A stretch of 64,000 nt of DNA, from assembly GCA_907165065.1 (NCBI GenBank), contig OU015528.1, positions 74,877,474-74,941,473 on the forward strand, given 5' to 3'. The notes beneath the pieces are model-generated. The model saw only the letters and a program-made list of their open reading frames with translations. It was not told the origin of the DNA and did no database searches. Within the stretch, counting starts at the first letter, position 1, and each line of letters opens with the position of its first letter. Positions 15,001-23,755 of this stretch are shown one piece after another. A program made the translations under genes and the position numbers. This DNA comes from Caprimulgus europaeus (Eukaryota > Chordata > Aves > Caprimulgiformes > Caprimulgidae).

Positions 15001-16811
15001 ATTTTGGGTGTGAGATGCCTGTGTCCCTCCCTTTCTCACCCTGTCCTCCTTTCCAGCTGCTATGTGGGGCTAACTGAAGTGTGAGGAATAGCAGAACAGA
15101 TCATAGCTTGAATTAGATACTTCCGAAGTTGTTTGAGGACAGTTGACCACTACTTACTTGCAACACACAGTACACAGAGATAAGGCTTAAATATGAGGCT
15201 CTTCTACCCAGAAGAGATCAATCTCTCATGTATACACAGAAGAAATAGCAATTTTGTTTCACACAAGCTAAGAATTTGGTTCCCATGACAAAAGCAACCA
15301 ACCAACAGTTACAAACGTCCCATCAGCTTCTTGGGGCTCCACCTCCTCAGCAGCAGTGCTGGAGTAATAACATACCTGTATATTGCTGCCCACACCCAAC
15401 ACGAGACTCACACTGCTGAAGCTGCCAGGCTGCAATGTTGGTCATACCACTTGGAGAGACCATGCAGAGACATAGGGAGACCACACTGGAAGGGCTCAAT
15501 GTCTCTCCCATCACTTGCAGCAATTCTTTCTTTCTTTCTTCACATGGCCCCCATGTCTTTGGCAACATCTCAAAGTACCATTTCTCAACAGAAACCCGAG
15601 GTTTGTACCAAGGCCTCCATGTACACTGGATTGCACAAAACACCTCCAGGACTGCCCCACCTTTGTCTGAAGTCAACATCAGCCTCAATTCTTTGTTTTA
15701 TTCCTTAGTTCTTATTCATGTATCTAAAAACCTACTGAATGAGGCTCTGAAACCTTCTCTACCACAGTTTAGTCCCTTCACTTTCCAAAGCAAAAGCAGT
15801 TTTTCCTGATGATTAGCCATCAGGTTGATATTAAAAAATACTGAGCTTGTTGTTCTCTTGGGTTTTTATGATGATATTTTCCTTAAAAAATTATTTTTAG
15901 GATTGACCTTTAAGATTTTTTCCTGAAAGTTGTAAAGCAATTTGTTGATCTTCAAGAAACAGATGATAAAAAAAAAGTTATAAAACTCTATCTGTCATTC
16001 TGGAGTTTTTGTAAGGGGAAAAAAAAAATCAAGTCTGTTTCTGTTTTACCAAGAACCAACTTTTCTGTTTTTGCATAAAGCTACGATGAAGGACATTGTA
16101 GCACCATGCCATCATGAAATATGAATATTACCTTTGTTAAACTCTCCAGCACACAGCTGAGTCTGATGAAACTATTCCAGAAGGAGACACTTGTCACAGA
16201 AGAAGTCTTGTCTCACTGTCATGAACTTGGCTCAGCACTATTTAACTGATGATTCATTATTTTGCACACTATTTCAAACACCAGTCAGGCACAAGGACCT
16301 TCCTATACTGGGCACAGCATGAACATGGAACAAAAAGGCACCTTCTGCTCCCAAGAGCTCCTAGTCCTTGTAGAAGGCAGGAGAAGCAGATGGAGACAGA
16401 CAGACAAACAGACAGAAGGAGGATGAGATTAAAGGAACCAGCCAGGACATGCTGTCAAACTTTTAGTAACCATCACAGCAAGAGATTTAACTGGGACCAT
16501 GTCTCCCTGATACTCATATTCTAACAAAAGTTTTTAAGGGTCCCATGCCCATTCCTGACTTTATTATCCCCAGTGAGCTACGATGTGGGAAAGAGAGAAT
16601 GCTGAAATAGAAAGAGGCTATTTTGGGCTGTGAGGGGTGGGGAGTCCCTGGGGATCCCCGGGAGAAGCTCCACAGCAGTCTGGATGCAGGGAGGGGTCAG
16701 TCTCTGAGCCATCTGCCAAAAAACTGGAGAAGCGTGAAGCTGCCTGAGGAAGTCCTGGGAGGAACCGGTGGGAAGTGAAAATATATTGAGATCTGGCTTT
16801 TTATTTTTACC
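1..16811. other. 5' flank of CCDC3, no gene recognised
   Basis: I found no exon with family similarity, no RNA gene and no clear transposon copy in this stretch on either strand. All open frames are short (130 codons or fewer) and mostly overlap one another in several frames, as expected by chance. Small features only: T/A homopolymer runs at about 2174, 6907, 7138 and 13340, a CTTT run at 15524-15540 and a CAGA-rich run near 16398. In human the next gene on this side, divergent from CCDC3, is OPTN; none of its coding text was recognised here. Confidence 0.7.
15524..15540 (+). repeat. (TTTC)n microsatellite, four units
   Basis: A short run of TTTC repeats in the 5' flank, too short to be more than a minor microsatellite. 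Confidence 0.7.
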
Positions 16812-17149
16812 TTGTTCACCAGATGCTTTTTGAAAAGCAATTGCAGGCTGCTGGGAAGAGCTGCTCTCCTCCATTTATATTCATCTGAAGTGGGAGTCGT
16901 GGGTGCCCAGGGTTACGAGCTGTCCCGCCTCACACATCTTCAGTTTCCCAGGCTCTTCTTTCCCAGCAGGAACTGTGCACAGCCCCCTGCCCCACTGAGA
17001 CCCTCGCACTTCCAGTGTCCTAGGAGCCACCTCTTCACTTCCCAAAGCTCTGGGTGCCCCAGTGCCCACCCAACGCCTGGCACCAGCTGTCCCACCCCGG
17101 GGTGGGCTTGCCCTTCACATCTCTGTCCTGTTACATCTTGCACTCTGTC

Positions 17150-17696
17150 CTGTCCACCTCTTCCCTTCGCATTCCTCCTCTTTGCGACTTTGCCTTTGCC
17201 TCCCTCCCCTTTGCATCCCTCCCTTTTCACCTCCCCCTTTGCACCTCTCCCATTTACATCCCTCCCCTTTGCCTCTCTGCCCCCTTCCCATCTCAGCCGT
17301 TTCCCCATCCCTCCCCTTCGCATCTCTGCTCCTCGCATCTCTGCCCCTGCGCACCCCCTGCCCCTCTGTCCCCCGACCCTTTGCACCCTGTCTGCCCCTT
17401 CGCACCCCTGCTTGGATCTCAGTCCTTTGGGTATTTGCCTCCTGGCACCCTCCACGTCCCCCCTCGCCTCTTTGCACCCCTCTCGCCCCCCTTTTCCTTC
17501 CCTGCCCCTTCGCATCCCGCTGCCTTCTTCCCTCCGGCCCTTTCGCACCTCTCCCCCAGCCCCCCCCGTCCCCCGCAGCCCTCGGGTCACCTCGCAGCGG
17601 CTCCGACCCGTCCTTTCCCCCCGCCCCAGCCCCTCCGACACCCCCCCCTGCCCTCCCGCCGCGCCTCGCCCCGGCCCGGCCACGGAGCAGCCCGCG
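17150..17696 (+). promoter_or_regulatory. CCDC3: CCDC3 promoter-proximal region and 5' UTR, CpG-rich at its 3' side
   Basis: This stretch directly precedes the CCDC3 start codon. It is strongly strand-asymmetric (C and T on the + strand) and becomes rich in CpG from about 17500, continuing as a CpG island through exon 1 to about 18300. I see no convincing TATA box at a fixed distance from the start codon, which fits a CpG-island promoter, but the transcription start cannot be placed from sequence. A degenerate tandem repeat fills 17165-17550 (listed separately). The part immediately upstream of the ATG contains several runs of seven or more C. Confidence 0.6.
17165..17550 (+). repeat. degenerate tandem repeat, CCCCTTYGCAYCYCT-like unit
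   Basis: About 16 imperfect copies of a unit of roughly 13-25 bases, each with the core TTTGC or TTCGCA followed by YC and a C-rich spacer, lie in series just upstream of CCDC3. Examples of the core are at about 17165, 17180, 17208, 17242, 17315, 17332, 17380, 17398, 17470, 17505 and 17538. Unit length varies, so this looks like an old, diverged minisatellite. The lack of A on the + strand removes stop codons and produces overlapping spurious open frames on both strands. Confidence 0.7.
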
Positions 17697-18103
17697 ATGC
17701 AGCTTCCACGGAGGTTGCTGGCGCTGCTGGTGCTGGGGCTGGGGCTGGGGGGCCGAGCCGGGGGCGGGGGGGGCTGCCAGCTGCCAGCCGAGTGGCGACC
17801 GCTGAGCGAGGGCTGCCGAGCCGAGCTGGCGGCCATCATCGTCTACGCGCGGGTGCTGGCGCTGCACCCCGACCCCTACGGAGCCTACAACTACCTGCCC
17901 TGGCAGAGGGGACCCCCCTCCGGACCCCAGGCTGGGGCGGGGGGGCTGTTCTATTCGGCCGAGATCGAGCTGCTGTGCGACCAGGCGTGGGGCAGCATGT
18001 TGGAGGTGCCCGCCGGCTCCCGCCTCAACCTCACCGGGCTCGGCTACTTCTCCTGCCACTCGCACACCGTCATGCAGGGCTACGCTTATTTCTTCTTCCT
18101 CCG
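17697..18103 (+). CDS. CCDC3: CCDC3 exon 1: signal peptide and N-terminal domain of secreted favine
   Basis: This exon encodes residues 1-135 and two bases of codon 136 of coiled-coil domain-containing protein 3 (favine, fat/vessel-derived secretory protein). The family is known as a secreted, N-glycosylated protein of adipocytes and endothelium that modulates lipid metabolism and inflammatory signalling. Residues 1-26 form a signal peptide: a basic start (RR at 5-6), a Leu-rich core and a Gly-rich end. Mature protein probably starts at or near Cys27 in the motif CQLPAEWRPLSEGC. Other recognisable family motifs are IVYARVLALHP (48-58), GLFYSAEIELLCDQAWGSMLEVPAGSR split over 83-109, and an N-L-T sequon at 111. 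Cysteines lie at 27, 40, 94 and 120. The start was chosen because it begins the signal peptide and has G at -3; the frame is open upstream to 16812, but that stretch is low-complexity. The exon ends CTC CG|GTGAGT (phase 2). Residues about 71-82 (Pro/Gly-rich) look like a lineage-specific insert. Identification is confident; the exact start is likely but not proven. Confidence 0.95.
17735..17773 (+). other. CCDC3: G-rich tract inside the signal-peptide coding sequence
   Basis: Repeated GGGGCT units followed by GGGGG and GGGGGGGG runs encode the LGLGLGG and AGGGGG parts of the CCDC3 signal peptide. The tract fits a quadruplex pattern in both DNA and mRNA. Repeat slippage here would lengthen the Gly-rich end of the signal peptide without breaking the frame if the change is a multiple of three. 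Confidence 0.65.
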
Positions 18104-19011
18104 GTGAGTCCCGGGATGGGAGGGGAGGGGAGGGGAGAAGGGGGGGTCGGTATCCTCCGGCGCGGCTGCTCCTGCCCGGGAGAGTTCGCTCCGTCCCGCA
18201 GCGCCTTCTCCTTTGCGCGTCCACCCGCCGCTTCCCCGGGAAAAACCAACCCCAAACCCATCATATTCCAGCACTGCCGGGCAGCAGAGGCTCGGGGAGC
18301 TGCTGCTGCTTTTGTTTTTACGGTCACGGTGCTGCAGAGAGGCCAGCGTCTGTTCGCCAAAGTTTGCCATGGGAGTTTAAAACCCATCCCCAAACAGTCA
18401 CCTGAGAGCTTTCGCTTGGCTCTCCCAAATCCCAGCCAAACCCCGACTTTGGGCTTATCGAAATAATAAAATAAACCACAGTGTGGGAACAGGGCTGTTG
18501 CTGTGACCTTTCAATCCAAGAGTGTTTGCGAAATACTACTTGTTTCAAAATACTTGGTGTATTCTTACACTGGGTGCGTAACAAAACACAGTTGGATGCT
18601 GTCTGGTGCTCAGTCTGTGGTAATATCTTTAAACATGTTTTACACAAGTTATTTATTGACTGCTTGAAGGAGTACTTAAACTCTGGGATCAAGGGCAAAA
18701 CAGTGCAAATTCAGTAGCAACCATGGGCCAAAATACAGATTTGCCTCATTCATGGAGATTCATTGATGTCTGCAGGGTGGTAGGAGACTGTTAGGTCCTT
18801 ATTGCTGCTGCCTGGTCCAGTCCCCCATGTTGGAAATTGCCTTCTTGGCAACTAAGTGCCAGGAAAGCTGAGCCATGTGCTGGGTGAAAGTCTGTCTGTG
18901 CGACTTTGGTGGCACTTTTTGGGCCAGGCTAAGTACAACAGGTGATTTCTGCGGGAGAGAAAGCGCCGTTCAGCCTCACAACGGGCTGCCTGTGTGCAAT
19001 TTGTGTTTCAG
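18104..19011 (+). other. CCDC3: CCDC3 intron 1 (GT-AG, phase 2)
   Basis: This 908-bp intron runs from GTGAGTC to TTGTGTTTCAG. Its first 200 bases continue the CpG island and carry a dense G-run block at 18113-18147. The rest is ordinary single-copy sequence with no gene or repeat that I recognise. Confidence 0.93.
18113..18147 (+). other. G-quadruplex-forming sequence next to the exon 1 splice donor
   Basis: Six G-runs of 3 to 7 bases are separated by loops of 1, 2 or 4 bases. This meets the usual quadruplex pattern several times over on the sense strand, so it is also present in the pre-mRNA, starting 9 bases after the donor GT. That it folds is inference. Confidence 0.7.
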
Positions 19012-19186
19012 AATGGATGAGAACTACATCCTCCTGCCGCACGGAGTCAACTTCCAGGAGGCAATTTTCCCGGACACCCAGGAGAACAGAAGGATGTTTG
19101 CCAGCCTTTTCCAGTTTTCTAACTGCTCACAGGCACAGCATGTGTTGAGCTTCTCCAGTGACTGGGAGATTCAAGAGGACAACCGG
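19012..19186 (+). CDS. CCDC3: CCDC3 exon 2: central part of the secreted domain
   Basis: This 175-base exon follows the acceptor TTGTGTTTCAG and ends at the donor CGG|GTAAGG. Its first base completes Arg136 (CG+A), then it encodes residues 137-194, starting MDENY and containing LLPHGVNFQEAIFPD, TQENRRMF, the FSNCS sequence and SSDWEIQEDNR. The FSNCS stretch gives a second N-X-S sequon at Asn173 and a cysteine at 174. The text matches the vertebrate CCDC3 family throughout, with no stop or frameshift. Intron 1 (908 bp) is phase 2 and intron 2 is phase 0. The open frame that runs on past 19186 to 19393 is intron read-through, not protein. Confidence 0.96.
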
Positions 19187-19723
19187 GTAAGGGAGGATTT
19201 ATTTGCTCTCCAGTGCTTGTTTTCTAAGTGGGCACAGGCATTCCCATGTCACTTGCAAACATGGATATATGAATGCAGAGCAGCAGGTCTGTGGTTTTCC
19301 TGGTCCTTTGGTTGTATCACTGGCAAAGTAACACACAGGTGGGGAGATGTTAAACTCTTGTTTTCAAAGCTGACCTCTGTCTTAGCTCTTTAGCTTCCCA
19401 TGGACCTGAGCAAAGCTTGGTATCAACCTGTTAATGAGCAACAGGTTGGAAACTGGTATTGCTTGTGATCCTGTCCTATTCCACCCAGGTCATTACTGGG
19501 TTTGCTATCTCTAGACCTCATACTTCAACTTCAGCCGAAATGTTCAGGAGCAGAGCTTTGCTTTTTTACTTCTGTGTTCATCTCATGTAGCGAGAGCAGT
19601 GCCTGGACCATGACAGACTGTAAGGGATTATTTTTTGCCTAACTCCACACAACAGCATAACCATCTACTGCTGAACTAATCACCCTGAGCTGCCTTTGTA
19701 GCAGCTGGGGAAAAATAGACTCT

Positions 19724-19771
19724 TGAGGGCATGGTTTGTCTGAGAGATGAGGGCATGGTTCGTCTGAGCAA
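19724..19771 (+). repeat. tandem duplication of a 24-bp unit
   Basis: Two adjacent 24-bp copies that begin TGAGGGCATGGTT differ at only a few bases (TTTGTCTGAGAGA against TTCGTCTGAGCAA). It is a simple local duplication in intron 2. Confidence 0.75.
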
Positions 19772-22700
19772 CGCCGGCACCTACTTCTGAACAAGCTGAA
19801 TAAAATGCCTCTTTCTCCTCTCAAGGGAGGCCACAGCAAGTAGTTCACCCTCTAGGCAATCCTCCATTAAGAAAGTACATTTTTAGTATGGGAAGTCCAA
19901 CGATGCCCATTGTTAGTGGCTTCTGAGCCACTTTATGGGGCTGTACTGTGTGTAATAAATGCAGACTTTTAATAAATACTTCCTCGGCACCAAGGAGCAA
20001 CCTGCAGTTATGTGTGTGCATGTGCTGGATGTGCACAGACATTTGCAAAAGTGGAACTTGAGAGCTGTTTTACTGCCAAACCTTGCTTTATGAGGCTAGT
20101 GGTTTCCACAGGTAGCTGAGAACATATTAAGTGTCTCTTTAGGTCAGGATGGACAGGACATGTGTTATCGCTTGCATCTTCTGTGGATCCATCCAAGGCA
20201 CAATATTTGTGTAGGGCAGCAGATGCACTAGTGGCTTATTTGGGTGGTGGAGGGAGGGGGCTTGGTAGCTGGCTGAGCCCCTTCCCTTCACCAGCTGGCC
20301 ACGTGCCAGCATACAGAGTTTGAGCTGCTGCGTGGCCATCAGGTCGGTGACACCACCCTGCTCCTTGGGATGCCCTGTGAACAAGCATTTTCCTGCTGCT
20401 GATATTTTAGGGATGGAGAGGGGAACAGTGACATTCAAATATATATGTGGGGATGGCAGCAGGAATTTATATTTAAGATAAAATTAATTATCTTATAATT
20501 AGATAGCAGAGCCTGGCTGGGCAAGAAGGGGGAGGTGTAGAGCCCCAGTCCCAGCCCTGCCTCCTCCCTGCCAGCCCACAGGCTCCTTAGTGCCCCAAGC
20601 AATGTATTTGGCAAGTAAAGGCACTGCCACTGCCAAATCCACAGATTTTGCTCTGGGGGAGCAAAGTGGCATAGGCTGATGACCAGATCCAGCTCCCAGT
20701 GTCTGCTTGTGACACCTCTGCACTGTTTATTCAGCTGTGCTGAGCTAAATGTAGGGGGTCTTGATGGGCTGGTGCTCGTTTGTGCCAGCAGTGAATCTCG
20801 ACAGTTCGCTTTAATGGAAATCACAAGGCAGAAACCCCCAGGGTAAGTTGGGGCAACCGAAAGCGTGTGCATCACCAGTGCATTTCAGCTGTTGTGCTCT
20901 TTGACCCCACACAGCTGTGAGCAGATTAGGGGGGGATTAGAGCTGCTGGTCGCACAGACCCGGGCTGGTGGCTTTACATACTTCAACACCCACCCGTCGA
21001 GTGAATTAATTCAGCACAACTGACAGACACTTTGTCTCCCCGTCATAATGAAAAGTAAAAGCTTCCTCTGCGCCAGTTAAATATAGTTTGGGCTGACTGT
21101 GCCCCCATTCAGCTCCTGCATCTGTGTTTGCCCAGCCCAGCGCTGGCTCCTGGTGCCTGCATGTCCCAGCCTGGGAAGGAGATGGCGTTTCTGGCTGCCA
21201 TGGTGTTAGGAATGTGTTCCCCAGCTCTTCCCAGCGCAGGTGCCCATGTCCAGGGTGCAGCTCTCTAGTGTTTTGCTCCTCTCTTTGCCTTGTCACATGT
21301 GATGATGACTTTCCCAATTGCTACCACGTCTGCTTGCATCCCATTGTGGTGTGAACAATTTTCAGTTCCCAGTGTGCTCGGTCAAGCGGTCCCATGCTGG
21401 CTCCCGAGCTGAAACCTGTGCTGGTTTCGTGGCACAGCAAGTGAGTATTACTCAGAGCATTATTCTTGAAGCTTTTCGGAAAAGAGGGTCTTAGGGAGCT
21501 TGGGGACATCACCAATGGTGTCAAGCTGTACCTAGACAGAGAGAAAAGAGTCTTCTGATGAGGCTCTCACTGCAGTGAGGAGTCAAGGGTCTCACTAGCT
21601 TCTCCATACTGATACAGATTGCTAGTTAAAATCCATCATGGATGTTTTGTGCAGTCAGAAAGAAGAGATGGAGACGCTGAGATCCTCAGAGCAGAAGGCA
21701 GCTGAGGTGAAGGTCTAGTGCCAGGAGTTAGTAGCTAAGGTTCTGCCTCCGGGTCTTGGGACAGCTGTGTGCAGGGACATCTTGAAAAGCAGTTCTGTCA
21801 AAAGGCAGCATGCCCAAGTAGGTTTAGAACAAAGGAGTGATGAAATCTCCTGTTTGCATCTGGAGCCTGTACTCCAAAAGACTCTTTGAATCCCTATATT
21901 TTCTTATGGCCCTGTGCCCTCTCTTCTGGAGTGAACATTTTAAGGGAGAATTTGGCACTGGGAGCATGTGCAGTTGCAAGGAATGATTCCTGTTTGTAGG
22001 TCTGGGATGCTCAGCCAGGTGAGAGAGCCCTGTGATGGCTGAATGTCTTTTGCCTCATGTAATGACACTCCCAATGAGAGGTCCCTTCTGTGGGTTGGGC
22101 CTGAGTCAGCTGCAGAGCAGGGCACCCAAAGGTGACTGCTGACATGCTGTCCTCCTGCTGTCCTCTCCTCTCTGCAGTGCTCCTTGCATGCAGGCACCCC
22201 TGTCTGGACTGTCCCAGTGGGTGAAAGGTGGAAAACCCTGACAGCTCCTTTTCCTCCTCCTGGCAAACCTGTCTGATGATGCAAAAGAGAGCAGAGAGAT
22301 GTGCAGGAACTTCTCGATGCACTGGGATGTGCCACCTGCCTGTTTGATTGTGGGAAAACCTTTTTAATTTTCAGAGAGCCTGATGGTGCATGGTGAGAAG
22401 ACGCCAGACTCAAGGCACATCTCACTGGGGATACATTCCTCACCCTGCGCCTGCTGCTGTTGCTGTAAGCTAATTCCAGCTGTGCTTCTAAGCCCCTTGC
22501 AGCCTGGGCTGAGGGCCAGATACTGCTTTCCATAGTTTTCCAATAACCCCACAGTCTCATAAATTCACTCAGGTGCTTGTTCTGGCCACTCTGGAGAGCA
22601 GCAGTAGCTCTGGTTGGTGTTTCTTTAGGCACTTGCATTTTGGCTTCCAGGTTTGCTGAGGCAGTAATTAACTGGGCTCCATCCTGACTTTTCTCACAGC

Positions 22701-23046
22701 CCCTTGGTGATGTTTGCACACCTCCTGCTTTCCTCCAGCTCACCGTGGCAGTGATTTCCGCAGGGTTGTTGCTAAGACCCTGAGTTCCCACCAGGCTTGG
22801 AGTTGCAGCTGGGTTTGTAATGAGTGACTGCAACTTCTCGCAGAGTGAGGGGCCTTTTCTTGCAGCATGTTGCAAGTACCTGGGTCCCAGGTTTGGTGCA
22901 GTCCCAGAGCTGATGTTGGTGGAGATAACAACACAGGAATGCTCCCTTTTTCCTTTTGTAGTTACAGTTTTAGTCAGTTCTTCCCACACTCCACCACTGG
23001 GTGAAATGCAGCGTTCACCTAGACAAGGAATCTTGCAGTCACAGCA

Positions 23047-23080
23047 CTTTCTTTTAATAAGGTGCTTTTATTAAAGAAAG
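23047..23080. repeat. short hairpin-forming inverted repeat
   Basis: The left arm CTTTCTTTTAATAA (23047-23060) and right arm TTATTAAAGAAAG (23068-23080) are reverse complements except for one extra T in the left arm, around a 7-base loop GGTGCTT. The stem is AT-rich and too short for a typical microRNA precursor. Function unknown. Confidence 0.7.
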
Positions 23081-23736
23081 GACCAATTAAGAAGTAATAA
23101 AAACCTAATTAAAATTCTTAAAAGCTCTGTGTTTTTACCCAAGTCTCATGTTGACCCCCTGAGGGAAGACCCACAGATGTGTCGAAATTTGTTAAGCCTG
23201 ACCGGGACTGTCCTTTGCCGGCCACTGTGCAGCCTCCTGGTCACCCCTCCTCGGGAAATCACCCCAGACGTCCCTTCTCCTTCACCCCCTGCTTCCCCCA
23301 GTGCCCCTAAAATTGCTCACAAACCCCTGTGTGCCGCCCAGTTATACTCCAGTGCAGCCAGTGGTGCTGGTGTTTCATTTTTGATGCATTTAGGGAGCAG
23401 CCTTGTGACGTTTTCTTGCTGAAAAGGAGTCTGAGGGGTCAGGGGGGTTTTTTTGGGAGATGGGGATGAGCATTTGGCCATTCAACCAGCATCATCCTCC
23501 AGGGATGGAGAGGGAGAATGGGAAAATCCTGGGAGACCAGCCGTATGTGCCAGTGTCTCTTTCTCACATTTTTTTCTTATGGCTAAGCACTAAATGACAC
23601 TTTTCTCCATGCAGGGGGTTGATTTCTGTTTGCTCAAGCTTGGAGGTGGGAGGGAAATCATCCCTGTGGTTTCCCTCTCTTGCAGTGCCTGTGTGCTAAG
23701 CTGGAGGTGATGTGGTGGGTTGGGTTTGAAATCCTG

Positions 23737-23755
23737 CCCCCCCCCCCCCCCCCCC
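23737..23755 (+). repeat. homopolymer run of 19 C
   Basis: Nineteen consecutive C in intron 2, followed by AAG. It is prone to length change and to sequencing error, so the exact count should be treated with caution. Confidence 0.9.

Noticed and set aside
16812..18107. A 431-codon + strand open frame covering the region upstream of and including CCDC3 exon 1
   Set aside because: The first 295 codons are low-complexity Pro/Leu/Ser/Phe text from the A-poor repeat. Family similarity and the signal peptide begin only at 17697, and the last bases belong to intron 1.
17115..18224. A 369-codon minus-strand open frame opposite CCDC3 exon 1
   Set aside because: Gly/Arg-rich low-complexity text mirrors the pyrimidine-rich + strand; no domain is recognisable.
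17054..18466. A 470-codon + strand open frame in a second frame
   Set aside because: It runs through the CCDC3 exon in the wrong frame and into intron 1; it is open only because stops are rare in C/G-rich sequence, and it opens with GTG.
19187..19393. Continuation of the CCDC3 exon 2 frame past the donor
   Set aside because: A canonical GTAAGG donor follows codon 194, and exon 3 continues the family sequence exactly; the extra codons are intron.
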